A stretch of DNA of 64,000 nucleotides from Lacibacter sp. H375 (GTDB lineage: Bacteria > Bacteroidota > Bacteroidia > Chitinophagales > Chitinophagaceae), in contig NZ_JBBKTT010000001.1 in assembly GCF_037892425.1 (NCBI RefSeq), positions 1,302,001 through 1,366,000 of the forward strand, written 5' to 3'. Both the position numbers and the translations under genes were made by a program. The notes beneath the pieces are model-generated. The model saw only the letters and a program-made list of their open reading frames with translations. It was not told the origin of the DNA and ran no database searches. How positions within the stretch are numbered: the stretch's first letter is position 1; each line of letters opens with the position of its first letter. This document shows positions 45,101 through 53,531 of this stretch, piece by piece.

Positions 45101-45444
45101 CTGTTGACCGGCTGTACACCCGTGAGTACATACAGTGCAATGGAGGTATCGGTGCAGCTGCCGTTGGCGGCAATGAGTTTGAATTCGTAAACTCCGGCAT
45201 CATTGAATGCGTAATTGAAAGCTGCCACATCTGAGATATATAAACCATTGATGTACCATTTTTGAGATGTGGCATTGGTGCTGGTACTTTGAAACCAAAT
45301 GACCCTGTCTGTTGTGAAAACTGAGTCTCTTGTTGCCGGCGTAAATGATGCTGTTACGCCACAATTATTTCCTGCTTTGGTATTAATTGAAAGGACAAGT
45401 AAAACAAGGATGAAGGATATGGACAGGGATGAATGGGATTTCAT
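42154..45444 (-). CDS. Large T9SS-exported protein with gliding-motility C-terminal domain
   Basis: 1096 residues: signal peptide (about 1-24), a PKD-like domain (about 30-105), a central beta-propeller-type region (about 115-540), then several immunoglobulin-like repeats (about 650-1000), each with the frame LGxDTxLC ... LWNxGxTT ... PGTYxVxV, and a type B sorting domain at the end (about 1010-1096, FYMPNAFTPDGNGLNDLIKP to GTLYLIR). This C-terminal domain marks secretion by the type IX system to the cell surface. The function may be adhesive; no enzyme motif is seen. Confidence 0.9.
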   Translation of the reverse strand: MKSHSSLSISFILVLLVLSINTKAGNNCGVTASFTPATRDSVFTTDRVIWFQSTSTNATSQKWYINGLYISDVAAFNYAFNDAGVYEFKLIAANGSCTDTSIALYVLTGVQPVNRDKIQAYHGLPGLNNTATSITNGKAGGYLVGGYVGDVPFGNFSFFESGLVIKVADAGCAEWSRTLRNQNYTRVEKTLALKDGGFIITGLTDNILFLLNLSSTGDVRWSRTLRVDGQAMTLTSILETDDGHILVGGQVWNKGIVVIKSDANGSVQWSRFFEKPGGSLTGYVATRLLHKDNDVYLFCDVSLFQNGGATGTIDPYGNLLKLNYTTGETRWTKTLLVNNQYINPRDLQWYNDGLIVNCFANTGIKNANNTLIHTDTAGNPRWAKTVATTSIPLVTANTLLFPLASGNWYLANHGVEILNLQPYSFAHSVFVKFDASFNVSWVKEYSRFAGSPLAFAATGGKEALVGLGKESGAGTNYFKDISNKFNFVKMDSAAVTPSDPNCRINQTPVTIHSVTATNTPFVWTTEGNAVSTFSTQQLNVNDAYPQTYFNCPTDFIDSCSYIKLYGPSEVCRLNETVEFKAKRNNACTMPLKWILPPNGCQVIQQTDTSLKVKFTSFQKITISALLEFSCNPVKDSLTVVVRPKGNLVLNLGADTSLCTGNSIQLNAGNGFLSYLWNNGTTNTALTATQPGTYWVQVKDSCDNLLTDTVRISSAPAVPLSLGPDRTKCNNDTLHLTAPAGFINYSWGPSYNSSPTNTARIIVNPAADTSYFVKAEKTPGCFGFDTIRVKVNTSPPLQLGSDLSFCNGDSAVADAGNAFASYLWSNGATTQKTVLKTPGTYTVKAVSANGCASTDTIKVLQVFTNPVVLLSTDTALCAGETKLLDAGSFNAYLWNTGATTRSISISNPGTYSVVVTDLNGCKGMGNSKLSLVRPLPIPYLGNDTAVCSYGTLNLTTPGSYSSYLWNTGAFTKQVTISQPGTYWLKVQDNFGCSGTDTITIALKDCLTGFYMPNAFTPDGNGLNDLIKPFLFGRVATYEFSIYNRFGERIFSTTTLTQGWNGVHRNQPQPSGVFSWKCSWQMEGEKPQQRSGTLYLIR

Positions 45445-45470
45445 ACGTTGCTAAAAATAATACTTGTGTC

Positions 45471-45737
45471 CTATTTACAGCAATAATTTGATCCTGTGTT
45501 TGTGTGACAATGCGGTTTTTTTGTAAATGCGCAGACTTGAACAGTTAAGTGTGATTGTTGGCCAACCGGTGTGTAAGTGGAAACGTCACTATTAATCCAA
45601 AAACCCGTTACTACACTTCCGGATGGCTTTCTATAAAACACATTTACGATTACTTCTTTGATAAGATGAAAGCAAGAATACCCCTTTAGGGGTACAGTTC
45701 TTCCTGTTTCATCAACTACTTTTACAAGTGGCCTCAC
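45471..45737 (-). CDS. Possible small protein, unrecognised
   Basis: An 88-codon open frame that fills the gap between the large surface protein and the divergent lipoprotein gene. The composition is protein-like (VKVVDETGRTVPLKGYSCF, a VNVFYRKPSG strand and a Cys-rich tail ending SNYCCK), but there is no signal peptide and no clear family. It lies on the same strand as the surface protein gene, 26 bp upstream of it. It may be a real gene, or the C-terminal part of a lost one. Confidence 0.35.
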   Translation of the reverse strand: MRPLVKVVDETGRTVPLKGYSCFHLIKEVIVNVFYRKPSGSVVTGFWINSDVSTYTPVGQQSHLTVQVCAFTKKPHCHTNTGSNYCCK

Positions 45738-45761
45738 TTCTATATTATTAAACTCCCTTTC

Positions 45762-47408
45762 ATGAAAAAGCTATCCGTATTTCTATGTCTTGTATTGATT
45801 TTATATTCCTGTTCGAAAAAAGATAAAGGCAATCCCGCCGGAGAAGCAGAACGAACAACGCTTACAATAGATTCTTCATATGCCCTGCCGGGGGATCCCT
45901 TAAAAATTAAACTAAACAGGAAGATCACACAGGCAGAAGTTATCATCAACCTGGGCACTGTACAAACAAAGGCGTATGCCGGAAACGATTCGGAATATGT
46001 TTTCTTTTTACCTGTACTTATGCCGGGAAAAACACCCGTAACAATTCCGTCAATAACAAATTCAAACAGCTTAACGCTCACAGTTCGTGATTATGCAGCC
46101 ATTGCGGATCCGCAAATTGTGATCAACGAGTTTGTTTCTAAACGAAACAGTTGTATCGATTCTCTTGCAAAAAGTATTGCAGGAAGCAGCTACCAAACAT
46201 CTCCTCAAACAGCATTAATCATCAGTCAGCTAAAAGAAGAGTGGGACGATCAGTTTGCTAAATTGCAGGTAAACGATAAACTGTTGCTTGCCTATATTTT
46301 AAAGAAGATAATGCCTCAGCCTTCAGATTTTTCGTTCACACTTCGTCAATCGAATAATATACTCGCTAAAGAGCAGGGATTAATAGATGCGGGAGAAAAG
46401 TTGGTTTCATTGGCTAACAAATTTGTGATATTAAAAATTGCCTGCGTTGTTCAAATTCCGTTTATTCTCGGAAGCCTGTACTCACTGATTACGGCACCGA
46501 ATCCTATCTCAGCAATTATACTGGCCGGTTCTATTATCACGTTTATCATTTTGCGGGAGGCGGTTATCCGGCAAGCTGAACGTGTTGGCGAATTGCCGGG
46601 AATTTTGGAATCAATCTTCTCTACCAATGTTAAGCGGGTAATGGCAAACGAGTTCAATAACAATACCGAGAAGACGATTGCGCTGGATGTTTTGTTTCGT
46701 AATCTGAAATCATCAGACCAAACGATTCAGCAGAATATTTCCAAGGCGTTTACTTCGGATAATGAGCTGCAGACAGAAGACCGGGAAGTAGAAAAATTAT
46801 ACACAAAAGCAAAGCAGTATACCTCCAAATTAAAAGCGCCTTATAACCCTTACACTGCAACTATTGGAACCTATCCGCAGGTTACCAGCACGCAGCCCGG
46901 AACGGGGAGTGAGGTTATTATAAAGGGCGTAAGTGATAACCGTATCAGCTATACATCTTCTTTAACGAATGGAAACAGGATGATTAAAATTACATCTACG
47001 TCAACGCAGGAATTCAATTTCGATATTAACGTTGCAGTGAAACGACCTCTTGATGGCGTTGAGTTTGTAAAAAGTATTCCTTGTGTATTTAAACCTGAAA
47101 TTGATTCAACAGACTATTATAAAAGCCTGGTACTTGGTAACTGGACAGTCAACTGGTATGATGTAGTTAGTGATAAGTTTCTCCAGGAAGATAGAATTGA
47201 AGTGAAGCCAAACGGAATTGCAACGAGGTATGAATCGAGGTATGCCTCCGGATTGGTGGAACAGTATTCAATCACTTATCCATGGAGCGTAACAAAATCC
47301 AATGGAAATTATATTATGAGAATTAATACCCATTCAGGGAGGATAACGCCAACGCAATTACAATTTACCCAGATAGGGCTCTATAAAACCATCACACAAA
47401 AAATGTGA
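45762..47408 (+). CDS. Lipoprotein of unknown function with central membrane helices
   Basis: 548 residues with a lipoprotein signal (LILYSC, Cys17). The N-terminal domain (about 30-110) looks like a small beta-sandwich, a helical part follows, and around 225-270 there are two strongly hydrophobic segments (LKIACVVQIPFILGSLYSLI and AIILAGSIITFIILREAVI). The C-terminal part (about 450-548) looks like a lipocalin-type beta module (VLGNWTVNWYDVVSDKF). Lipoprotein anchoring plus internal membrane-like helices is unusual. No family recognised. Confidence 0.7.
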   Translation: MKKLSVFLCLVLILYSCSKKDKGNPAGEAERTTLTIDSSYALPGDPLKIKLNRKITQAEVIINLGTVQTKAYAGNDSEYVFFLPVLMPGKTPVTIPSITNSNSLTLTVRDYAAIADPQIVINEFVSKRNSCIDSLAKSIAGSSYQTSPQTALIISQLKEEWDDQFAKLQVNDKLLLAYILKKIMPQPSDFSFTLRQSNNILAKEQGLIDAGEKLVSLANKFVILKIACVVQIPFILGSLYSLITAPNPISAIILAGSIITFIILREAVIRQAERVGELPGILESIFSTNVKRVMANEFNNNTEKTIALDVLFRNLKSSDQTIQQNISKAFTSDNELQTEDREVEKLYTKAKQYTSKLKAPYNPYTATIGTYPQVTSTQPGTGSEVIIKGVSDNRISYTSSLTNGNRMIKITSTSTQEFNFDINVAVKRPLDGVEFVKSIPCVFKPEIDSTDYYKSLVLGNWTVNWYDVVSDKFLQEDRIEVKPNGIATRYESRYASGLVEQYSITYPWSVTKSNGNYIMRINTHSGRITPTQLQFTQIGLYKTITQKM

Positions 47409-47455
47409 TGAAAGCCAAAACATAAACAAACTGTTCATTGCATACGTATTAATAA

Positions 47456-47483
47456 AAAAGCCCTCCACTTCCGGAGGGCTTTT
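47456..47483. terminator. Bidirectional terminator, duplicated copy
   Basis: AGCCCTCC and GGAGGGCT form an 8 bp stem with loop ACTTCC (between 47459 and 47480), with A on the left and T on the right. It follows the lipoprotein gene and is almost identical to the one at 50021-50046. Confidence 0.85.
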
Positions 47484-47501
47484 CTATAATAGCAAGAACG
47501 T

Positions 47502-47612
47502 TTATTTCTTCTTCTGGTAGTGGCTCAGTTTTTCATCGGGCTGCAGCATCTTCCCATTCTCCATGCGGATGTCGTTCAGCACATTCATCGGGTCGGCCAC
47601 TGCTATTGCATC
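47502..47612 (-). pseudogene. Truncated 3' copy of the lipoprotein gene at 50064-50609
   Basis: On the minus strand this stretch encodes DPMNVLNDIRMENGKMLQPD followed by EKLSHYQKKK and a stop, closely matching the end of the intact protein (VNVVNDIRMENGKMVQLDE). There is no start or N-terminal part upstream. The adjoining terminator is duplicated as well. It is a remnant of a local duplication. The rest of the 47409-47774 gap shows no gene. Confidence 0.8.
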
Positions 47613-47774
47613 TTACAAATAAATAGAGTAGCTTAGGAGTCACATCACCCAAAACCCGCTACCTTCTTCGAATTCAAACCTTTTACAGGGCCTTCTCTGC
47701 TTTATGGAAATCGGTCGCAGCACTGTTCCAACAGGTACTGCATGAAACATTTTTTTAACGTAAAACCAATTAAC

Positions 47775-48149
47775 ATGCCCACCATCTATTTAAGTGTGAA
47801 TGGCGGTTCCACCAATCTGCGTTTGCGTGACAGTGAAGGTCACAATCCCGGTAATGACGATATTACCACAACGGTAACTGTAAACGACACCGTTACCTGG
47901 GAACCCGATCCCACACCACCTCCCGGCGCCAATGCTATTTCCAGTATCGTTAGTATATACCGGAAAAACTTACCCAACAATGGCGATTTGCTCACCAGCC
48001 AGCCGAACAACAACGGCAGCGGTCAATATGTAGCCACTGTAAAGTCTGTTTCACCCGGCTCGGGTACGCAGGAAAGTTATGGTGTTCAGTACACTCTCTC
48101 GGGCAGCACAACCATTTATACCGATGACCCCAAACTGCAGATGCAATAA
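47775..48149 (+). CDS. Small beta-sandwich-like protein beside the adenylate cyclase
   Basis: 124 residues from MPTIYLSVNGGSTNLRLRD; an upstream start at 47742 is possible. No signal peptide. The sequence looks like an all-beta fold (TTTVTVNDTVTWEPDPTPPP, SSIVSIYRKN, GQYVATVKSVSP). Its stop codon directly abuts the ATG of the cyclase gene, so the two are translated together and may work together. Family not recognised. Confidence 0.65.
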   Translation: MPTIYLSVNGGSTNLRLRDSEGHNPGNDDITTTVTVNDTVTWEPDPTPPPGANAISSIVSIYRKNLPNNGDLLTSQPNNNGSGQYVATVKSVSPGSGTQESYGVQYTLSGSTTIYTDDPKLQMQ

Positions 48150-49976
48150 ATGAAGGCAACCCGCTTGCACATACAGTTGAAAAAGGCCTGGTTCATCACA
48201 GGCCTTTTTCTTATCGGGCTATTGCAGGCCCCGGCACAGGACCAGCAGGTGGCCGATAGTCTTGCAAACATCTACCGGCAGCAAAACCTGCCCGATACGG
48301 CGAAACTACGGGTGCTGAATGCGCTTGCTTTTTATGAAACCCGCAACCTCGACCTGGCCCTGCAGTATGCACAGGAAGCAATTGCACTGGCCACAAGGCT
48401 TAACGATTACATCAACCTGCACAAAGGGTACTTTCAAACGGGTAATAAAAAACGGCTCAAAGGTGATTTAGCCGAAGCCATTACCGCCTATTTTAAAAGT
48501 ATTGAAGCCGCTCAAAAGGCCAACTACCTGGTAGGTATGGGGAAATGCTACAGCGCCATTGCCGATATCTACTCCATTTCCAACAACCATAAAAACGCCA
48601 TGCTCTACTACCGCCGGGGTATAGATGTGCTGCTGAAAGCCAACGATTCACTGCTGTATGCCACTGCAGTTTTTAATGCCGGCGATGAATTGCTCAAGCG
48701 CAATTACTTTGATTCAGCGCTGGTCTATTTTAAAAAATCCGGCACCATTTTCAGCCGCATCAATTATCTCCCCGGTATTGCTTATAATATGGGCAACCTG
48801 GGTATGGTGTATGCTCACCTCGGCAACCCTGTGTTGGCAGAGCAAACCATCAACACGTCGATTAAAATGCTGGAAGAACAGGAAGATTATTCGCCGGTTT
48901 GCACTTATCTCTTATCGATGAGCAGCATCTATGAAAAAAAGAAAGAATACCCCGCTGCTTTCAGCTATGCACAACGCAGCCTGCAGTTAGCGTTGGCTTA
49001 TGATCTGAAAGAAGAACGCAGCAAAGCCAATGAACAGCTGTCCATCCTCTATGAAGCAACAGGGAACAAAGAGCAGGCCCTCATGTATTACAAAGAATTT
49101 ATCCGTTACAGGGATAGTGTGAACAATCTCCATGCTGTGCAGCAAATGGCCGACCTGCGTACAGATTATGAAGTGTCTAAAAAACAGGTGGAGGTCGATT
49201 TGCTGCATCAGCAAAAAAGGAACCAGCGAAACATTCTTATTTCACTCGCCATTATCCTGCTTTTAACCATTGTTATTTTAACCGCCCTGTTCAGGTTTTA
49301 TAAAATCATTGCCCGTGAAAAACGGCGTTCTGAAAAATTATTACTCAATATCCTACCTGCAGAAACAGCAGCTGAGTTAAAAGCCAAAGGAACAGTGGAT
49401 GCGGTGAAGTTTGATGAAGTAACTGTACTCTTTACTGATTTTGTACAGTTTTCCAAACAGGCCGAACATATTGCTCCGGAAGTATTGGTAAAAAGCATTG
49501 ATGCTTATTTCAGAAAGTTTGATGAAGTGTCCACGGCATTTGGCCTGGAAAAAATTAAAACAGTGGGGGACTCGTATATGTGTGCAGGTGGCTTGCCTAC
49601 AGTTAACAAAACCCATGCAACAGATGTGGTGGCAGCAGCACTGCAGATGAATGCGTATGTAACGGAGTCATTAAACAAAGAAGATGGACTGGCGCATTTT
49701 GAAATACGCATCGGCATTCACACGGGTCCGGTGATTGCCGGGATTGTGGGCATTAAAAAATGGCAATACGATATCTGGGGCGATACGGTGAATATTGCGT
49801 CCCGTATGGAATCGGCCGGCATGCCGGGTAAAGTCAATTGTTCTGAATCCACCATGCAGATCATCCGGGAACACTATGTCTGCGAATACCGTGGTGAAAT
49901 CGAAGTAAAAAACCGTGGTTCGTTAAACATGTATTTTATAACAGGGGAAAAGAAATTGCAGCTGCCTGTGTCTTGA
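48150..49976 (+). CDS. TPR-sensor adenylate cyclase (class III)
   Basis: 608 residues: signal peptide (about 1-30), tetratricopeptide repeats (about 35-340), one membrane helix (about 368-390) and a cytoplasmic class III cyclase domain (about 410-600). The metal-binding Asp residues (VLFTDFVQF, VGDSYM) and the NIASR element are present. The Lys in EKIKTVGD and the Asp in YDIWGDTVNIASR indicate ATP rather than GTP as substrate. The periplasmic TPR part would sense a protein or peptide signal and control cAMP formation. Confidence 0.9.
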   Translation: MKATRLHIQLKKAWFITGLFLIGLLQAPAQDQQVADSLANIYRQQNLPDTAKLRVLNALAFYETRNLDLALQYAQEAIALATRLNDYINLHKGYFQTGNKKRLKGDLAEAITAYFKSIEAAQKANYLVGMGKCYSAIADIYSISNNHKNAMLYYRRGIDVLLKANDSLLYATAVFNAGDELLKRNYFDSALVYFKKSGTIFSRINYLPGIAYNMGNLGMVYAHLGNPVLAEQTINTSIKMLEEQEDYSPVCTYLLSMSSIYEKKKEYPAAFSYAQRSLQLALAYDLKEERSKANEQLSILYEATGNKEQALMYYKEFIRYRDSVNNLHAVQQMADLRTDYEVSKKQVEVDLLHQQKRNQRNILISLAIILLLTIVILTALFRFYKIIAREKRRSEKLLLNILPAETAAELKAKGTVDAVKFDEVTVLFTDFVQFSKQAEHIAPEVLVKSIDAYFRKFDEVSTAFGLEKIKTVGDSYMCAGGLPTVNKTHATDVVAAALQMNAYVTESLNKEDGLAHFEIRIGIHTGPVIAGIVGIKKWQYDIWGDTVNIASRMESAGMPGKVNCSESTMQIIREHYVCEYRGEIEVKNRGSLNMYFITGEKKLQLPVS

Positions 49977-50020
49977 TTCGTATGCTCACGAAGCATTTAT
50001 ATTCCTGTCTATTTACAAAA

Positions 50021-50046
50021 AAAGCCCTCCATAACGGAGGGCTTTT
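50021..50046. terminator. Bidirectional terminator between convergent genes
   Basis: AGCCCTCC (50023-50030) and GGAGGGCT (50036-50043) form a perfect 8 bp stem with A on the left and T on the right. It lies between the cyclase gene and the convergent lipoprotein gene ending at 50064. Confidence 0.88.
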
Positions 50047-50063
50047 CTATAGAGCAAGAACGT

Positions 50064-50609
50064 TTACTTCTTCTTCTGGAAACGACTCACTTTTTCATCG
50101 AGCTGCACCATTTTACCATTCTCCATCCGTATATCGTTCACCACATTTACAGAGTCGGCCACACCTTTGGCATCTTTCCAGCTTTGTTTGTACCAGAGGG
50201 TTACCCATTCGTGTTTTTTATCGGCTGATACAACCGAAACATAATCGTGCATGGTAATCACAAGATCGTTGTACATGTTACGTGCATCGGTGAAAAATTT
50301 CATAGCACTGTCACGGCTGAGCTTGGCTTGAAAATTATCAAAGTCCAATCCAATAGAATCGCCGGTGCCGGCTGCCAGTGCTGTAAAATCTTTGTCAACA
50401 AAGGCTTTTAAACCTGCCATGGCAGCAGCTACATTTTCAGTACTGCCGATTGACCAGTTTTTGTAGGGTGCCGACAGTGTGTAAGGAAGTTTCACTTCAG
50501 CGGCAGCGGGGGCTTCTGTGGTTGTTGTTGTTTCAGCAGTTTTGGTTTCGGCATTGTTGCAGGCAGTCAATGCAAAGGCAAGACAAAAAAAAGCAAGAAT
50601 CTGTTTCAT
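50064..50609 (-). CDS. Small lipoprotein, possible NTF2-like domain
   Basis: 181 residues with a lipoprotein signal (ALTAC, Cys17), then a Thr/Glu/Ala linker (about 20-40) and a compact domain (about 45-175) that by its helix and strand order (LKAFVDKDFTALAAGTGD, MYNDLVITMHDYVSVV, NVVNDIRMENGKMVQLDEK) resembles SnoaL/NTF2-like folds. Function unknown. Its 3' end and terminator occur a second time at 47456-47612. Confidence 0.7.
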   Translation of the reverse strand: MKQILAFFCLAFALTACNNAETKTAETTTTTEAPAAAEVKLPYTLSAPYKNWSIGSTENVAAAMAGLKAFVDKDFTALAAGTGDSIGLDFDNFQAKLSRDSAMKFFTDARNMYNDLVITMHDYVSVVSADKKHEWVTLWYKQSWKDAKGVADSVNVVNDIRMENGKMVQLDEKVSRFQKKK

Positions 50610-50753
50610 GTAAAAATGGTTTTGGGTTTAAAAATGATGCAGGAGAAGGGCAGGACGAGATGTAACCAATTGTGTTGTACGATTACTATCGGCAAATAAG
50701 GTAGTTGATTCCAACAGCATTTGCAAGCATTCGCCGGGTTTTGTTGCTGTATA

Positions 50754-50784
50754 GGGTTGCCAACCTTCGCAAGGTTGGCAACCC
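50754..50784. repeat. Perfect 14 bp palindrome
   Basis: GGGTTGCCAACCTT (50754-50767) and AAGGTTGGCAACCC (50771-50784) are exact reverse complements with loop CGC. There is no T run; it is a hairpin repeat of the kind scattered between Bacteroidota genes, next to a true terminator. Confidence 0.8.
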
Positions 50785-50792
50785 TTAGTCAT

Positions 50793-50816
50793 AAAAAAGG
50801 CGCTCCATGAAGCGCC
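50793..50816 (-). terminator. Intrinsic terminator of the DUF3050 gene
   Basis: GGCGCT (50799-50804) and AGCGCC (50811-50816) form a 6 bp stem; on the minus strand it is followed by six T (A at 50793-50798). It lies 46 bp after the stop of the DUF3050 gene. Confidence 0.8.
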
Positions 50817-50861
50817 TGTGAAATGAAATTGAATACGACCTCTACTCAATGGCTTTTACCA

Positions 50862-51635
50862 TTATGCAGTTGTTGGCCTCACTGCCTCCAGCACGCCATC
50901 CCATAAACCTTTTCGTAAACGAAGTGCTTCCACGCAGGCCGTGGCAGCTTCGTTCCATTTCTCTTCATCAGCACCACAGAGTTCCTGTACCATCTCCATC
51001 GCCAGGTGACTGTGATGATCACCATCCACTTCAATATGCCGTTCGAGATAATAGGTAAACGTGGCCAGTTGTTCAGGATATTGTTGCGATAAACGGGTTA
51101 CCAGTTCGTGAAACATGGCCGGTATCAGATCTTCCCGTCCGAATGTGAAAACAGCCGCCTGCACATGGAGGGGTGCTTTCTCAATTAAGGAAAAGGTAAA
51201 GGAACAGAAATCGATCACTGCCTGCGGAAGTTTTACTTGCTGCAGTGCCCATTGCACCGGCACGCCTTGCTGTAGATGAACCAGCAGCTGTTCGATGGCC
51301 GTTGTATCGGCACCCAACTGTTGCATGGCCCGCAGGTATAATTCAAAATGACTGGTGCGGTTGCCGGCTGCATCCACATCACTTTCTTCGCCGGTTACAA
51401 TTTCATTAATGAGGTAACGTGTGTTGGCACTGCCCACGGGTACCCAGGGATTGCTGACACAGGTGAGACCACGTTGTAAACTTTTGAGCAGGCTCATAAA
51501 ATCCCATACCGCAAACACATGGATTTGTGTAAACTGCTGCACATCCTGCAGATCCTGTAAACGATGATAGAGCGGGTGTTCAATAATTTCCTGCCGAACA
51601 CCGCTGATGTGTTCCTGTAATACGGATAGATTCAT
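50862..51635 (-). CDS. DUF3050 family protein (haem-oxygenase-like fold)
   Basis: 257 residues from the start MNLSVLQEHISG. The family pattern is clear: HPLYHRL, then FAVWDFMSLLKSLQRGLTCV, INEIVTGEESD, FTFGREDLIPAMF, and a YLERHIEVDGDHHSHLA segment with His and Glu residues that could bind metal. The protein is all-helical and cytosolic. The reaction is not established; the fold is shared with haem oxygenases and some di-iron enzymes. Confidence 0.85.
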   Translation of the reverse strand: MNLSVLQEHISGVRQEIIEHPLYHRLQDLQDVQQFTQIHVFAVWDFMSLLKSLQRGLTCVSNPWVPVGSANTRYLINEIVTGEESDVDAAGNRTSHFELYLRAMQQLGADTTAIEQLLVHLQQGVPVQWALQQVKLPQAVIDFCSFTFSLIEKAPLHVQAAVFTFGREDLIPAMFHELVTRLSQQYPEQLATFTYYLERHIEVDGDHHSHLAMEMVQELCGADEEKWNEAATACVEALRLRKGLWDGVLEAVRPTTA

Positions 51636-51746
51636 GTTGTAGATTTTGAAGTGCACGAAACTAAGGGAGGAACAAATTAAAAATGCAGACTGGTTAAGAT
51701 GTAAAAGCCGGAATTGTTGTTTTGTAAAACAGTGAGCAGTTCTTTT

Positions 51747-52421
51747 TTACTTCAGCTTCAGGCAGGCTTTGCGGTACAGATCCTGCAACACAGAGTCGCT
51801 TAGCGGCGACAGGCGGTTCGGTTGCTTTTCGATTAACAAAACAAATGTGGGATAAGTGATGCCGTTGCATTTCAGTTCCGGTGAATAGGAACCATTACTG
51901 TATTCCCCTACATATGGTTCTTTCTCAGCTTTGCGGTTGATCACCTGCAGATTCATGCGTTCGCCCTTGCTGAACGGGCGATCCAGCAATACGATCCCGT
52001 CGGTCGCTACGTCGATGGTTGTACGTTGTAAGAAAAAATTCCGGTGCACACCAGGTTGTGTTTGGTGGTTTTGTACTACCAGGATCCATGTTGTATCGGC
52101 TTGCAGGTACAGGGTTGTTTGATAAAAATACCGGTGCCAACCCAGCCACAGAAAAGGTAAAGCCAGCAGCAGCTGTAACAGCAAGAGACGGCTTCTTTTT
52201 GCAGGACCTTTCCTACGGGTAAGGATATCAGCCACAATAACCACGATGATGATACCAACAAATACGGGCAGAATAAAAAATCCCATCATGGCTTCCCTGT
52301 TCGTCTGCATGTCGGCAATGATGACTCCGCCATACAACAGTGTGCCGAGGAGCAAAAGAACCACCAGCCAGGAAAAAAAGCTGGCTTCTTTCCATAAATA
52401 CGTAACGAGAAAACGTTTCAT
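51747..52421 (-). CDS. Membrane protein with periplasmic domain, unknown function
   Basis: 224 residues: three membrane helices in the first half (about 15-35, 45-67 and 80-97) and a soluble C-terminal domain (about 105-224) that is rich in strands. No catalytic motif seen. It lies 81 bp downstream of the secreted protein gene that ends at 52503, on the same strand, so they may share a transcript. Confidence 0.65.
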   Translation of the reverse strand: MKRFLVTYLWKEASFFSWLVVLLLLGTLLYGGVIIADMQTNREAMMGFFILPVFVGIIIVVIVADILTRRKGPAKRSRLLLLQLLLALPFLWLGWHRYFYQTTLYLQADTTWILVVQNHQTQPGVHRNFFLQRTTIDVATDGIVLLDRPFSKGERMNLQVINRKAEKEPYVGEYSNGSYSPELKCNGITYPTFVLLIEKQPNRLSPLSDSVLQDLYRKACLKLK

Positions 52422-52502
52422 GAACTGCTATGAAATAACAACAGCAGAACAGTTGAAACAATGACCGGCAGCAGGTTGATGCAGAAGAGTGGTTTGTATG
52501 GT

Positions 52503-53309
52503 TTACAAGCCGGTTCCACCAGAAGCGATCATTTCATGCGACATGCCCAGGATGGCTGTAGCAACAGCTGCGATCACAAACTGCATTTCCTTGCTTTCAT
52601 TTTTCGGGAGCCACACAAAATTCTGTTTGTGTGCCATGAGCGGTAACCCCCTGAACTGAACAGCAGCGATGGGTTTTCCATTTTCAATAAACACATAACC
52701 TAATGCAAACATGGCTTTTTTTCCATCGGCATAATGATTCACGGGTAACAGTTCAATTTCACGGATACCATTGGTGAGCACGCCAATGATCTCTTCTGAA
52801 ATACTTACCACACCTGCTGTTTCCTGTTGTGCTGTACTGAAGATCCAGTCGCTGGTATCGGCCGACAGGATAGTAGTAACCAAATTACTCTTGCCACGGT
52901 TATAAGTAGCCGGTCCTTCATTACGTCCAAAGATGTTGTTCTTGGGTCGGTTGTAATAAAGCGTGCTGGAGACAGCGATGTTGACAATAGCCGTATCCGT
53001 ATCGTTACGTAACAATTTGAATGATCTTTTCTCTTTGATGTTTTGTTCCACTTCTTCCACATTTGATAAAAGACGGGAGAGCACATCGTGCCGTTCGGTT
53101 GTTGCGGTTGATTTTGTTGTCCAGCCTTTGCGGCTGTTGAGCAAACGGTAAGGCCCGAATTCATAACGGAGAAAACCAATACCGGTTTTTTGTTTTACCT
53201 GCAGGGGTTCGCCCAGTTGTGAAAGACTGTCGGGCAACTGCATGAGTTTTTGTGCAATACTTTGTTGCATCAGCAACAACAAACAAAGTATGATACTAAA
53301 CCGGCGCAT
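52503..53309 (-). CDS. Exported protein of unknown function
   Basis: 268 residues with a signal peptide (about 1-19, MQQSIAQ). The mature part shows alternating strands (IGFLRYEFGPYRLLNSRKGW, TAIVNIAVSSTLYYN) and a hydrophobic C-terminal helix (MQFVIAAVATAILGMSHEMI). It looks like a periplasmic or outer-membrane-associated protein. No family recognised. Confidence 0.65.
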   Translation of the reverse strand: MRRFSIILCLLLLMQQSIAQKLMQLPDSLSQLGEPLQVKQKTGIGFLRYEFGPYRLLNSRKGWTTKSTATTERHDVLSRLLSNVEEVEQNIKEKRSFKLLRNDTDTAIVNIAVSSTLYYNRPKNNIFGRNEGPATYNRGKSNLVTTILSADTSDWIFSTAQQETAGVVSISEEIIGVLTNGIREIELLPVNHYADGKKAMFALGYVFIENGKPIAAVQFRGLPLMAHKQNFVWLPKNESKEMQFVIAAVATAILGMSHEMIASGGTGL

Positions 53310-53531
53310 CGTAGTTTGAAGTTAACTGATTTTTTTTGAGCAATGATGGCTTCACCGGATGAAGAGGGACTTGAATGTTGATGAGTGAAGAAACTGAAAA
53401 CCTTTTCTTCTTTTCACTTTCAACCATACACTCCTTATTCGCCAACAGTTGATTCAATGTGGGGATTATTTGTTCAGGCAGCAAACAACAATTCAAAGCT
53501 CACTGCGCACGCCGGTTTTTTAATGTAGTTC

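Noticed and set aside
53296-53496. 66-codon ORF upstream of the exported protein gene
   Set aside because: No signal peptide or conserved pattern; partly overlaps the start of the gene at 53309.
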